From: Paenibacillus azoreducens
Lineage (GTDB): Bacteria; Bacillota; Bacilli; Paenibacillales; Paenibacillaceae
Length of the DNA stretch: 64,000 nucleotides
Assembly (NCBI RefSeq): GCF_021654775.1
Contig: NZ_AP025343.1
Coordinates: forward strand, 2,571,501-2,635,500
Reading direction: 5' to 3'
Below the pieces are notes generated by a model. That model worked only from the letters and a program-made list of their open reading frames with translations, did not search any database and had not been told where the DNA came from. Numbering within the stretch: the first letter of the stretch is position 1; every line of letters begins with the position of its first letter. The position numbers and the translations under genes were made by a program. Below are positions 46,038 to 54,528 of this stretch, piece by piece.

Positions 46038-46595
46038 GTGATTTCAGTTAACGACTTTAAAACAGGCCTTACGGTAGAAGTGGATGGCGATATTTTTACC
46101 GTTCTTGATTTCCAGCACGTAAAACCTGGCAAAGGTGCGGCATTCGTTCGCTCCAAGCTGAAAAACCTGCGCAATGGCAACACCGTGGAGCGTACGTTCC
46201 GTGCCGGTGAAACAATCGGCCGCGCAATCATCGAAAACCGCGGAGTTTCGTATCTCTACGCCAGCGGACAAGATCATACATTTATGGATAACGAAACTTA
46301 TGACCAGTTCACGCTTGATAGCAAGCAACTGGAGTGGGAACTCAACTTCCTGAAAGAAAACATGAATGTAAACATTGTCAGCTACCAAGGAGAAATTCTC
46401 GGTATCAATCTGCCGACGAGCGTTGAGCTGAAGGTTGTTGAAACAGAACCTGGCATCAAAGGCAACACCGCGACCGGGGCCACCAAAAATGCCAAGGTGG
46501 AAACCGGTCTTAACGTTCAGGTTCCGTTGTTCATCAACGAAGGCGACGTGCTGCTGATCGATACCCGCGAAGGCAAATACATTTCGCGCGCGTAG
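46038..46595 (+). CDS. efp: Translation elongation factor P
   Basis: Relieves ribosome stalling at polyproline stretches. 185 residues forming three beta-barrel domains. K32 in [12 protein letters not shown] is the residue that carries the 5-aminopentanol modification in B. subtilis. The GTG start at 46038 follows TTAGGAGGC. It is the last gene of its run and ends at a strong terminator. Confidence 0.97.
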   Translation: MISVNDFKTGLTVEVDGDIFTVLDFQHVKPGKGAAFVRSKLKNLRNGNTVERTFRAGETIGRAIIENRGVSYLYASGQDHTFMDNETYDQFTLDSKQLEWELNFLKENMNVNIVSYQGEILGINLPTSVELKVVETEPGIKGNTATGATKNAKVETGLNVQVPLFINEGDVLLIDTREGKYISRA

Positions 46596-46631
46596 TGTTT
46601 TTCACGCTATAGCGGGCTACCTTTGACTTTT

Positions 46632-46678
46632 AAAAAGCTGCCTCAAATGGTCCATGGATCGTTTGAGGCAGCTTTTTT
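46632..46678 (+). terminator. Terminator after efp
   Basis: AAAAGCTGCCTCAAA pairs with TTTGAGGCAGCTTTT around GGTCCATGGATCG and is followed by T residues. Confidence 0.92.
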
Positions 46679-46879
46679 GCGTTTGTGGGAATTTCCTTCT
46701 CCACGCTAAAAACTGCTTCCCAAAAAAATTCTGCCTGCTTTATACTGTGTTTATGTATTCCGGGAAACCACCCGCCCTGCCGGCCCAAAAAAAGTCTACC
46801 TATCCGGTGGACTTTCGTATTATACTAATTTAAAGCGTGAAATAGACATTTGCATAAATGAGTGGGGAGTGAATCGAAG

Positions 46880-48133
46880 TTGTCACTGTACGTCATGAAA
46901 TTCGGGGGCAGTTCCGTAGGAGATACCGAGCGGATGAAACGCGTTGCCAAACGCATCGTTGAGAAACAAGATGAAGGACATCAATGCGTTGTGGTTGTGT
47001 CCGCCATGGGAGACACCACGGACGACCTGATCGATCAGGCTAAACTTCTCAATCCGGCGCCTCCGGCACGGGAAATGGATATGCTGATGACGACCGGAGA
47101 ACAGATTTCAATATCTCTGTTGTCGATGGCCATTCACCAGCTCGGCCGCAGCGCCGTTTCGATGACAGGCTGGCAGGCGGGTTTTCGCACGGAACCCGTA
47201 CACGGCAAGGCTCGGATCACCAATATTGTTCCGGAACGCGTGCAAGCTGCTCTTGATGAGGGGCAGATCGTCATTGTAGCCGGATTCCAAGGCATGACTG
47301 AGGACGGGGAAATAACGACTTTTGGCCGCGGAGGTTCGGATACGACGGCGGTTGCGCTTGCGGCAGCCATTCAGGCGGATGTATGCGAGATTTATACCGA
47401 CGTGGACGGCATCTATTCGACGGATCCGCGCATCGTCAAGTGCGCGCGCAAACTTAAGGAGATTTCCTATGACGAAATGCTGGAGCTCGCCAATTTGGGA
47501 GCTGCTGTCCTGCACCCGCGGGCAGTGGAATACGCCAAGCATCACAAGGTGCATCTGGTGGTCAGATCCAGCTTTAACTATAACGAAGGCACAGCGGTTA
47601 AGGAGGAAGCTAGCGTGGAACAGGGAGTAGTGGTAAGCGGTATCGCTTATGATAAAAATGTGGCGAGAATCAGCATTCTCGGCGTGGAAGACATACCGGG
47701 TGTTCTGGCCCAGGTATTCGGAGCGCTTGCAGAGGCTTCGATAAATGTGGATATTATTGTGCAAAGCGGCGTACAGGACGGCAAAGCCGACTTCTCCTTC
47801 ACGACATCCTTGTCTGAAAGCAAACAAGCGCTGGACGTGATCCATGGCCTTAAATCCAGACTCCCGTATCGCGAAGTAACATCCGAAACCGACTTGGTAA
47901 AAGTTTCTATTGTTGGTGCCGGCATGATCAGCCATCCGGGCGTGGCGGCGCATATGTTTGACGTGATTTCCAAGCAGGGTGTCAGCATCAAGATGGTAAG
48001 TACCTCGGAGATCAAAACTTCCTGCGTGATCGAAAACAGCAAATTGGAGCAGGTCGTTCAAGCGCTGCATACCGCTTATAACCTGGATACCGATGCGCAA
48101 GTTTTCGTTGGCGGACCACAGGTAAGACGCTAA
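46880..48133 (+). CDS. lysC: Aspartate kinase with ACT domains
   Basis: First step of the aspartate family pathway to lysine, threonine, methionine and diaminopimelate. 417 residues. The kinase domain has the KFGGSSVGD opening, TTFGRGGSDTTA and YTDVDGIYSTDPR; two ACT domains follow at about 270-417 for amino-acid feedback. A TTG at 46880 fits GGGGAG ten bases upstream better than the in-frame GTG at 46862. Which Bacillus isozyme it matches (lysC or dapG) cannot be settled. The 265-base leader shows a small hairpin (46788-46814) but no lysine riboswitch. Insertion between efp and the spoIIIA region differs from B. subtilis. Confidence 0.93.
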   Translation: MSLYVMKFGGSSVGDTERMKRVAKRIVEKQDEGHQCVVVVSAMGDTTDDLIDQAKLLNPAPPAREMDMLMTTGEQISISLLSMAIHQLGRSAVSMTGWQAGFRTEPVHGKARITNIVPERVQAALDEGQIVIVAGFQGMTEDGEITTFGRGGSDTTAVALAAAIQADVCEIYTDVDGIYSTDPRIVKCARKLKEISYDEMLELANLGAAVLHPRAVEYAKHHKVHLVVRSSFNYNEGTAVKEEASVEQGVVVSGIAYDKNVARISILGVEDIPGVLAQVFGALAEASINVDIIVQSGVQDGKADFSFTTSLSESKQALDVIHGLKSRLPYREVTSETDLVKVSIVGAGMISHPGVAAHMFDVISKQGVSIKMVSTSEIKTSCVIENSKLEQVVQALHTAYNLDTDAQVFVGGPQVRR

Positions 48134-48169
48134 AGTCAGACCGCATTTAGCGGATGTTTTTCATAATCT

Positions 48170-48204
48170 AAAAAAAGCCTGGAGCATAAAGCTTCAGGCT
48201 TTTT
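48170..48204. terminator. Terminator between lysC and the convergent comB-type gene
   Basis: AAAAAGCCTGGAGC pairs with GCTTCAGGCTTTTT over a 4-5 base loop and ends in six T residues. A-rich and T-rich flanks allow use in both directions. Confidence 0.9.
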
Positions 48205-48247
48205 TGGCGTTTGGCTGCGAGTACCTGTGTGGACTAAAGGATACCGA

Positions 48248-48964
48248 TTAATAGAGAGGCGTTAGAATCAAATCCTTTTTGGTGATCGGTACGACCGGAA
48301 CTGTGTCGATCCCCGTACAATATTCCACGTCATGGGCAAAGCCTAGCTTGACGAGCTGTTTGGCAGAAGCACCTTCCATGACGGTCTCATACAGGTTATG
48401 ACGACACTGCCGGTAGGCAAGCTTCATTGCCGCCCCCAGATCGTTTAGGCGCACTGGCTTACCCAGATGAGATTCCAAGGCATCGATAATCATACCTGCA
48501 CATAAACCGTCTTCCAGCGAAAATTCATTTTTACAGCCTGCACAAAGCAAAATAACATCTCGTTCAAAGTTTGCCAGGGCGGACGCACAGGCCGTACCGT
48601 TCATAAATGATGCGGCAAGCAGCCGGGATGCGCGCTGCGATTTCAGGAGGCCGCGGGTTCCGTTTGAGGTCGTGAGCACAACGAGCTTGCCTGCAACTTC
48701 CTCCGACATATAGTCATGGGGAGAATTGCCTGCCTGAAACCCGGGAATCTTCTTGTAATAGCGTTCTCCGCCGACAAAAGTATGTTTACTTCGTTTACTT
48801 TGGGCCTCGGGGACGGTTTCAACGGGAAGCAGGCCGCAAGCACCCTTGGCTAACGCCGTAATCATCGTGCTTGTGGCGCGCAGCACATCGATCACAACCG
48901 CGCTTTTCTGTATAAAATCCTCCGATCTGATATCGTCCACATTGGCAATCACATCCACCCGCAT
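48248..48964 (-). CDS. 2-phosphosulfolactate phosphatase family protein (ComB/YitC)
   Basis: 238-residue member of the ComB family, which dephosphorylates 2-phosphosulfolactate to sulfolactate in a magnesium-dependent step. Family features are VVIDVLRATSTM, GNSPHDYMSEEVAGK, LTTSNGTRGL and CAGCKNEFSLEDGLCAG. In Bacilli sulfolactate accumulates in developing spores, which fits the sporulation genes next door. The ATG at 48964 lies behind AAGGAGGA; the frame runs open further upstream without a ribosome binding site. A structured repeat (49131-49233) lies in its leader. Confidence 0.9.
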   Translation of the reverse strand: MRVDVIANVDDIRSEDFIQKSAVVIDVLRATSTMITALAKGACGLLPVETVPEAQSKRSKHTFVGGERYYKKIPGFQAGNSPHDYMSEEVAGKLVVLTTSNGTRGLLKSQRASRLLAASFMNGTACASALANFERDVILLCAGCKNEFSLEDGLCAGMIIDALESHLGKPVRLNDLGAAMKLAYRQCRHNLYETVMEGASAKQLVKLGFAHDVEYCTGIDTVPVVPITKKDLILTPLY

Positions 48965-49130
48965 GGAAAAAATCCTCCTTAAGCCCTTATATGTTCGGAT
49001 CTCTATCAGCCTCTTCCGGCCGCAGAGATTTGTAACTTTAAAGCTAATATATGCAGCAGATTTGGAAATGTTCCGCAAGGCTTTCTTTTAAAAGATATCT
49101 AAAAAGAGAGAGTGCAGCATAGCTATATAA

Positions 49131-49233
49131 AAACGTCTACTGACGTACTTTCAAAGAAGAAGGACCGCTTTTAGCTGAAGTTTTTCTTGCGATATCAGGA
49201 TGCGTTTCCCGGCAGTTTACGTTTTCTGATATC
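49131..49233 (-). repeat. Structured intergenic repeat, family 2, copy 2
   Basis: 103 bases on the minus strand matching 4011-4110. The outer stem is GATATCAG (49233-49226) with CTGATATC (49198-49191), around a 27-base loop. The shared core ATATCGCAAGAAAAACT follows, then GCTAAAAGCGG. It points towards the comB-type gene and ends 166 bases before that start codon; copy 1 ends 175 bases before its own downstream gene. Confidence 0.7.
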
Positions 49234-49265
49234 TAAAAAAATGGTTCGTAAGGAGGTTTCCCTCA

Positions 49266-49529
49266 TTGGACAAGTTCGTAATCAGTATGGCAACGCTGCG
49301 CATGATTTCCGGCACCATCGAAATCGCGGCGGCACTGTTTATGTTAAGGCTGGCACAAGTCGATAAGGCGCTTGCGGTAAATTCGCTGCTTGCTATTGTA
49401 GGGCCCACGGTCCTGATCCTGACGACTTCGATCGGGCTGGTGGGACTCGCCGACAAACTTTCATGGGGAAAGATTGCTTGGATCTTCGCAGGGGTATCCT
49501 GTCTCTTAATCGGAATTTTAAAAAAATGA
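49266..49529 (+). CDS. yqhV: YqhV family membrane protein
   Basis: 87-residue protein with three predicted membrane segments (about 12-28, 38-60, 68-85), matching the small YqhV protein found just upstream of spoIIIA in Bacilli. Function unknown; sporulation involvement is suggested only by position. The TTG start at 49266 is placed by AAGGAGG nine bases upstream. A sigma-E-like promoter follows for the spoIIIA operon. Confidence 0.88.
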   Translation: MDKFVISMATLRMISGTIEIAAALFMLRLAQVDKALAVNSLLAIVGPTVLILTTSIGLVGLADKLSWGKIAWIFAGVSCLLIGILKK

Positions 49530-49540
49530 TAGATTCGGGC

Positions 49541-49569
49541 GTCATAAATTTGGAGTACAAGCATAAACA
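49541..49569 (+). promoter_or_regulatory. Candidate sigma-E promoter of the spoIIIA operon
   Basis: GTCATAAA (49541-49548), 13 bases, then CATAAACA (49562-49569). This is close to the sigma-E pattern of KMATATT, 13-15 bases, CATACAHT. It is in the right place for the mother-cell operon, about 70 bases before the first ribosome binding site. Confidence 0.55.
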
Positions 49570-49646
49570 TGGAGGTATAAAACATCTACTAGACTATAAA
49601 ACGCAAAGATTACGCGATTAAGAGAAGACAGCTTGGGGGTGGTCTT

Positions 49647-50639
49647 ATTACGAATCCAAACTGGCTCGAATTGTTTCCCGACCGGATCAAGTCCATCCTG
49701 CTGGAGCTTCCGCGGGATCATCTCGCAAGGCTCGAGGAAGTCCGCCTGCGTGAAGGCAGACCGCTCGAGGTGAACGAGTCGGGGGGACATCGTTTCGTAA
49801 CCGGTCAAGGGATGCTTACATTAGATGAGGACAAGGCGTACAGGCCCAGCCGGGATGACGGGCGCAGATTTTTGGATCTGATCAGCAATCATTCCTTGTA
49901 TACGCTCGAAGAAGAGCTCCGCAAAGGGTTCATTACGGTTCCAGGCGGACACCGTATCGGTCTTGCGGGCAGAACCGTTCTGTCGGGTGGCAAAGTGGAG
50001 CATATCCGCGATATCAGCGGCTTTAACATCCGGATCGCACGGGAGGTACGGGGCGCGGGGGATGAAATTCTGCCGTATCTCCGTGACGATAAAGAACGAA
50101 GAATCAAGCATGCGCTGATCATCTCCCCGCCGCAGCATGGCAAGACGACGCTCCTGAGGGATTTGGCCAGACAGATCAGCAGCGGAAAGATAGGGGAAGT
50201 GCCGCCAAGCGGATTGGGAATGAAAGTTGGCATCATTGACGAACGGTCGGAAATTGCCGGAAGCTTGCGCGGCGTCCCGACATTTGATGTTGGACCGCGG
50301 ACGGACGTGATGGATGCGTGCCCGAAAGCCGAAGGCATGATGATGATGATCCGTTCAATGTCCCCGGATGTTCTTATCGTTGATGAGATAGGACGGGAAG
50401 AAGATGCGGAGGCGGTCACTGAGGCGCTGAATGCCGGCATCACCGTCATAGCTTCGGCCCATGGCAGCAGTCTTGAAGAGCTTCAGAACCGCCCGGCCTT
50501 GAAGAGGCTGGCGGATAACCGGATGTTTGAGCTGTATGTTCTCCTGCACCGGAGCCGGGGAAAGACGGCGTTTCGCCTCATGGATCGGCAAATGCGGGTA
50601 CTGCAGCTTTCGGCAAAGGGGGAGGCTTGGCATGCTTAA
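49647..50639 (+). CDS. spoIIIAA: Stage III sporulation protein AA (ATPase)
   Basis: Cytoplasmic ATPase of the mother-cell SpoIIIA channel complex, resembling secretion ATPases. P-loop SPPQHGKTTLL, Walker B VLIVDEIG and the ASAHG motif are present. The start is unusual. The frame has no ATG, GTG or TTG between the stop at 49590 and a TTG at 49671, and that TTG has no ribosome binding site. GGGGGTGG at 49635-49642 instead fits an ATT codon at 49647, which adds eight residues (xTNPNWLE) before LFPDRIK. Homologues I know of also have about eight to ten residues there. With the TTG the protein would be 322 residues. It heads spoIIIAA-AH. Confidence 0.93.
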   Translation: MTNPNWLELFPDRIKSILLELPRDHLARLEEVRLREGRPLEVNESGGHRFVTGQGMLTLDEDKAYRPSRDDGRRFLDLISNHSLYTLEEELRKGFITVPGGHRIGLAGRTVLSGGKVEHIRDISGFNIRIAREVRGAGDEILPYLRDDKERRIKHALIISPPQHGKTTLLRDLARQISSGKIGEVPPSGLGMKVGIIDERSEIAGSLRGVPTFDVGPRTDVMDACPKAEGMMMMIRSMSPDVLIVDEIGREEDAEAVTEALNAGITVIASAHGSSLEELQNRPALKRLADNRMFELYVLLHRSRGKTAFRLMDRQMRVLQLSAKGEAWHA

Positions 50640-51150
50640 ACTCTTTGGAGCGGTGCTCATTTTGCTGTCCGGAACGCTGGCGGGTTTTCATCAGGCGGCC
50701 CGGTTTGCGGCAAGACCGAAGCAGATCAGGGAATTGATTCTAGCGCTGCAGCGGCTTGAAACGGAAATATCCTACGGATTTACTCCTCTCCCCGATGCAT
50801 TCAGAAGGATGGCTGAACAACTTGGAGAACCGCTGCGGAGCATCTTTGGAAGCGCCTCGCAACATATGACATCGGGAAGAGGGATGACGGCCCAGGAAAG
50901 CATCCAGCGGTCCCTGCGCGAGAACTGGAAGCGGACCGCAATGAAGGCGCCGGAACGTGATATTTTGCATCAACTCAGCTTTACGCTGGGAACAAGCGAC
51001 AGGCAGGATCAGATCAAGCATATTGCCCTGGCCGCCCAGCAGCTGAAACATGAAGAAGCGGCAGCAAGAGACGAGCAGGCCAAATATGAAAAGATCAGCA
51101 GAAGTCTCGGGTTATTGATTGGAGCATTGATCGTCATTTTGATCTTTTAG
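50632..51150 (+). CDS. spoIIIAB: Stage III sporulation protein AB
   Basis: 172-residue membrane protein of the SpoIIIA complex, similar to GspF-type secretion components, with a membrane segment at each end (about 3-20 and 155-171) and a helical cytoplasmic body. The ATG at 50632 follows GGGGGAGG; a longer frame reaching into spoIIIAA is not used. It overlaps the spoIIIAA stop codon by eight bases. Confidence 0.95.
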   Translation: MLKLFGAVLILLSGTLAGFHQAARFAARPKQIRELILALQRLETEISYGFTPLPDAFRRMAEQLGEPLRSIFGSASQHMTSGRGMTAQESIQRSLRENWKRTAMKAPERDILHQLSFTLGTSDRQDQIKHIALAAQQLKHEEAAARDEQAKYEKISRSLGLLIGALIVILIF

Positions 51151-51164
51151 CGAGGTGCCAAGGA

Positions 51165-51368
51165 ATGAACTTTGAAGTGAACGCAATTTTCCAGATTGCG
51201 GGAATCGGCATCATCATTGCGATGATTCATACGGTACTCAAGCAAATGGGGAAAGAGGATATGGCTCATTGGGTGACGGTCATCGGCTTTGTCGTGGTGC
51301 TGTTCATGGTCGTCCGGCTGCTTGATAACCTGCTGCAGGAGATCAAAACCATTTTTCTGTTCCACTAG
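51165..51368 (+). CDS. spoIIIAC: Stage III sporulation protein AC
   Basis: 67-residue membrane protein with two membrane segments, the usual size and layout of SpoIIIAC. The ATG follows GCGAGGTGCCAAGGA. It is part of the mother-cell channel needed for sigma-G activity in the forespore. The next gene begins nine bases later. Confidence 0.95.
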   Translation: MNFEVNAIFQIAGIGIIIAMIHTVLKQMGKEDMAHWVTVIGFVVVLFMVVRLLDNLLQEIKTIFLFH

Positions 51369-51377
51369 GGGTTGCAT

Positions 51378-51767
51378 ATGGAAATTATACAGGTGGTGGG
51401 TCTTGGAATCATAGCTACAATTCTGATTCTGGTCGTCAAAGAGCAAAAACCGATGTTTGCTTTTCTGCTGGCTGCGGCAACAGGCGTCATGATCTTCATG
51501 TTCCTTATGGGGAAAATCGGCACAGTCATCTCGGAACTTGAGCGGATGGCCAGATCCTCCGGCGTCGAAATGATCTACCTTAAAACCATACTCAAAATTA
51601 TCGGTATTGCCTACATCGCCGAATTTGGCGCACAGGTGGTAAGGGATGCTGGACAGGAGAACATCGCTTCAAAAATCGAGTTGGCTGGCAAAATGCTGAT
51701 CATGGTGCTTGCTGTACCAATCATCGGCATCATTATCGAAACTGTACTGAAATTGCTGCCCTCATAA
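51378..51767 (+). CDS. spoIIIAD: Stage III sporulation protein AD
   Basis: 129-residue membrane protein with four membrane segments, related to SpoIIIAC in its N-terminal half. The ATG at 51378 fits AGGGG; a TTG two codons earlier is closer to that site. It lies between spoIIIAC and spoIIIAE in the standard order. Confidence 0.95.
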   Translation: MEIIQVVGLGIIATILILVVKEQKPMFAFLLAAATGVMIFMFLMGKIGTVISELERMARSSGVEMIYLKTILKIIGIAYIAEFGAQVVRDAGQENIASKIELAGKMLIMVLAVPIIGIIIETVLKLLPS

Positions 51768-51785
51768 AAGAAAGTGGGAATACCC

Positions 51786-52973
51786 ATGCTTGAAATTAAG
51801 CGGCGGGATCATCGGCACTTCATCATTTTTCTGGTTTTGTTTTTGCTGGTAGGGACAACTCGGGTGTTCGCGACTTCGCCGGCCGATGAATGGATCAAAC
51901 AGCAGGCGGAAATGTTGCCGAAAGATCAGGTGGAATCTTACTGGGAAAACTTGATGAAGGATTACGGAGGTTTTTTCCCGGATCAGAAAGTTCCTTCCTT
52001 TATGGATATATTGCTTCCCGGTGGTGAAAGCTTCAACGTCAAAAGCGTGTTATCAGCCTTGGGTTCCTTTATGTGGCATGAAGTGGTGTATAACGGAAAG
52101 CTGCTGGTGACCATCGTGATGCTGAGCATCATGAGCATGATTTTGGAGACGCTGCAATCGGCTTTTGAACGAAAAACCGTCAGCAAAGTTGCATATTCGC
52201 TGTGTTACATGGTCATTATCGTTTTAGCCATCAACAGTTTTAATGTGGCGATCGGATACGCCAAGGAAGCGATCGACCGCATGATCGATTTTATGATGGC
52301 CATGCTGCCGCTGCTGTTCGCGCTCCTTGCATCCATGGGCAACGTGGTCACGGTCTCGGTAACGCATCCGCTCATTATTTTCATGATCAATACCGTCGGG
52401 ACGCTGATTTATACATTGATTTTTCCCCTTCTTTTCTTTTCGGCGGTACTGCATCTCGTCAGCTCGCTATCCGATAAATACAAGCTCACGCAGCTGGCGA
52501 ATCTGCTCCGCAACATCAGCGTAGGGTTTCTCGGCGTGCTGCTAACGATTTTTTTGGGAGTCATTTCGGTCCAAGGGATTACCAGCTCGGTTACCGACGG
52601 AGTCACGATCAGGGCGGCTAAATATGTATCGGGCAGTTTCATCCCGGTTGTGGGGAAAATGTTCGCGGATGCCAGCGATACAGTCATTTCTGCTTCACTG
52701 CTTATCAAAAATTCCATCGGTCTGGTTGGAGTTATCATTATCCTTTTCCTATGTGCATTTCCGGCTGTCAAAATATTGGTTCTTGCTCTCATTTACAATG
52801 TCTCGGCCGCCATTATGCAGCCGCTGGGCGATTCGCCGATCACAACCTGCCTGGAAACGATAGGGAAAAGCATGCTGTACGTCTTCGCCGCATTGGCAGC
52901 GGTCGGACTGATGTTTTTTCTGGCGATCACGATCATGCTTACGGCGGGGAATGTGACTGTCATGATGAGGTGA
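51786..52973 (+). CDS. spoIIIAE: Stage III sporulation protein AE
   Basis: Largest membrane subunit of the channel, 395 residues with a signal-like N-terminus (about 1-29, ending RVFATS) and about seven further membrane segments. GVISVQGITSSVTDGVTIRAAKYVSGSFIPVVGK is a family hallmark. The ATG at 51786 follows AGTGGGAA, a weak site; a GTG in frame at 51774 overlaps it. Confidence 0.94.
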   Translation: MLEIKRRDHRHFIIFLVLFLLVGTTRVFATSPADEWIKQQAEMLPKDQVESYWENLMKDYGGFFPDQKVPSFMDILLPGGESFNVKSVLSALGSFMWHEVVYNGKLLVTIVMLSIMSMILETLQSAFERKTVSKVAYSLCYMVIIVLAINSFNVAIGYAKEAIDRMIDFMMAMLPLLFALLASMGNVVTVSVTHPLIIFMINTVGTLIYTLIFPLLFFSAVLHLVSSLSDKYKLTQLANLLRNISVGFLGVLLTIFLGVISVQGITSSVTDGVTIRAAKYVSGSFIPVVGKMFADASDTVISASLLIKNSIGLVGVIIILFLCAFPAVKILVLALIYNVSAAIMQPLGDSPITTCLETIGKSMLYVFAALAAVGLMFFLAITIMLTAGNVTVMMR

Positions 52974-52988
52974 GGAAGGAGGCGGAAG

Positions 52989-53732
52989 ATGAGCTGGCTT
53001 AGCGGTTGGCTGAAAGAAATCATCATGGTGGTGCTGCTGGCTACCTTCGTGGATCTGATCCTCCCAAGCAGGTCCATGGAGCGTTACGTCAAGCTGGTAT
53101 TGAGCCTTCTGATATTGCTCACTCTTCTTAGCCCCTTGATCAAATTGCTGACGGAAGCGACAGACCTCAAACTTGCAGGCGCTTTTAACCGGATTAATCA
53201 ACAGTCCGGAGCCGCCGGACCAAGCCTTAGGCAAATTATGAACCAAGCGGACCAGATGAAAAGCCGCCAGCAGCAGCAGTCGCTGGAATGGGCCGCAAAA
53301 GAAGTTGCCGCGCAGATGAAAGAGCAGGTTCAAAAAGAAAGCGGCAAGCGCGCCGCTTCCGTCAAGGTAGTCCTGGGCATGCAGGAGGGGCGTGAAGCCG
53401 GGGGATCGGGCGGCCAACCGTATATCAAAGCGGTTACCGTGGTTTTGCAGCCTGAAGAAAAGCCCTCTTCAAAGCAGGATCAACCAGAGGGTTCGGAACC
53501 TTCCGGAGATATCGGCATCGAGCCTGTGAAGCCCGTGCAGGTTGAGGTCGATATGAATGAGGACAATCATTCGGACTCCGGGAATGCTCCTGCGAAAACA
53601 GCGGGAACGGCCATAGACGACGACAGCGGAGAACAGGCAAAAGCCATTAAAAGGATGCTGGAAAACAACTGGGGGATCGAACAGGAATCCATCGTGGTCC
53701 AAACCGGGCCGTCGGAGAACCGCAAGCTTTAA
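52989..53732 (+). CDS. spoIIIAF: Stage III sporulation protein AF
   Basis: 247-residue protein with two N-terminal membrane segments (about 8-25 and 34-53) and an extracytoplasmic part with a ring-building-motif-like C-terminus. The ATG follows AAGGAGGCGGAAG. A Gln/Lys/Glu-rich segment of about 60 residues near 150-210 makes it longer than B. subtilis SpoIIIAF. Confidence 0.94.
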   Translation: MSWLSGWLKEIIMVVLLATFVDLILPSRSMERYVKLVLSLLILLTLLSPLIKLLTEATDLKLAGAFNRINQQSGAAGPSLRQIMNQADQMKSRQQQQSLEWAAKEVAAQMKEQVQKESGKRAASVKVVLGMQEGREAGGSGGQPYIKAVTVVLQPEEKPSSKQDQPEGSEPSGDIGIEPVKPVQVEVDMNEDNHSDSGNAPAKTAGTAIDDDSGEQAKAIKRMLENNWGIEQESIVVQTGPSENRKL

Positions 53733-53749
53733 TAAAAGAGGTGATAAGC

Positions 53750-54391
53750 GTGGGGAAGTGGTTCAAAAAGCTGGAGCAATGGATCGGCGGTGGCGGGCAG
53801 GGGAGCGGCAACAGGATCAACACCTTCCGCTGGCTGATCATCGTCGGTCTGATCGGGGTGGCGATCATACTCTTCAATTCATTCGTCAATGTCAAAAAAA
53901 TTGATAATGAAAATATCGGCAGAGAGCCGCCGGCGGCATCGACAACGAAGGAAACCTTCCAGAATAACGCCGCGGAGCCGAATGCATTCATCAGTATAGA
54001 GGAAGCCGCCGAGGACAAGATGAAAGGGATTTTGGAAAAAATAGTCGGCGTGGGTACGGTGGACATCATGGTTACCGTAGACTCTACAGAAGAAATCGTA
54101 TACCAGAAAAATGTAAAGGATTCGCAGCAGCAGTCGGACGAAAATGATGCAAACGGAGGCAAACGGCATACAACGCAGTACACACGGGACGGCGAAATTG
54201 TGACCTATGAGCAGTCAGGAGCGCAAACCCCCATCATCACCAAAAGAGTGAAGCCGCAAATCCGCGGCGTGCTGATTGTAGCCAAAGGCGCGGAAAACGA
54301 GGTCGTCAAGGAGTTGATCGTCGATGCGGTAGAGAAGGGGCTTAATGTTCCGGGATACCGGATCTCGGTGGTGCCGCGTAAACAGGGGTAA
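53750..54391 (+). CDS. spoIIIAG: Stage III sporulation protein AG
   Basis: 213-residue single-pass protein (membrane segment about 27-44) whose extracytoplasmic domain forms the large ring of the feeding-tube channel. The ring-building motif lies near 85-115 (KMKGILEKIVGVGTVDIMVTVD) and 160-213. A GTG at 53750 lies five bases after AGAGGTGA; the GTG at 53741 is part of that site. A shortened MITE-like repeat follows before spoIIIAH. Confidence 0.95.
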   Translation: MGKWFKKLEQWIGGGGQGSGNRINTFRWLIIVGLIGVAIILFNSFVNVKKIDNENIGREPPAASTTKETFQNNAAEPNAFISIEEAAEDKMKGILEKIVGVGTVDIMVTVDSTEEIVYQKNVKDSQQQSDENDANGGKRHTTQYTRDGEIVTYEQSGAQTPIITKRVKPQIRGVLIVAKGAENEVVKELIVDAVEKGLNVPGYRISVVPRKQG

Positions 54392-54404
54392 GCAAACTTC
54401 CAAA

Positions 54405-54492
54405 TGCGTGTTCAAAAAGGGCGGTTTTCAGCACCGAGAAGATTGGATGAAGTTAGGGACTGATCAAAAGTGGACTTTTTGAACAACTTCTT
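54405..54492 (-). repeat. MITE-like repeat, copy E, inside the spoIIIA operon
   Basis: 88-base internally deleted copy lying between spoIIIAG and spoIIIAH. It keeps both ends (TGCGTGTTCAAAAAGGGCGG and CTTTTTGAACAACTTCTT) and the segment to GGGACTGA, which joins directly to TCAAAAG. The missing part is flanked by TGA on both sides in longer copies, as expected for a deletion by microhomology. Confidence 0.85.
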
Positions 54493-54528
54493 TAAATAAT
54501 CAGTTCAAAAATGAGGAGGATTTAAGTA

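Noticed and set aside
46596..46879. Lysine riboswitch before lysC
   Set aside because: The 284-base leader has a terminator for efp and a small hairpin, but no aptamer-like conserved core was found.
47108..48100. 330-codon antisense frame over lysC
   Set aside because: The plus strand encodes an intact aspartate kinase; the antisense frame has the skewed composition of a shadow.
48965..49265. A small gene in the gap between the comB-type gene and yqhV
   Set aside because: No frame with a ribosome binding site; the space is taken by the structured repeat and the two divergent promoters.
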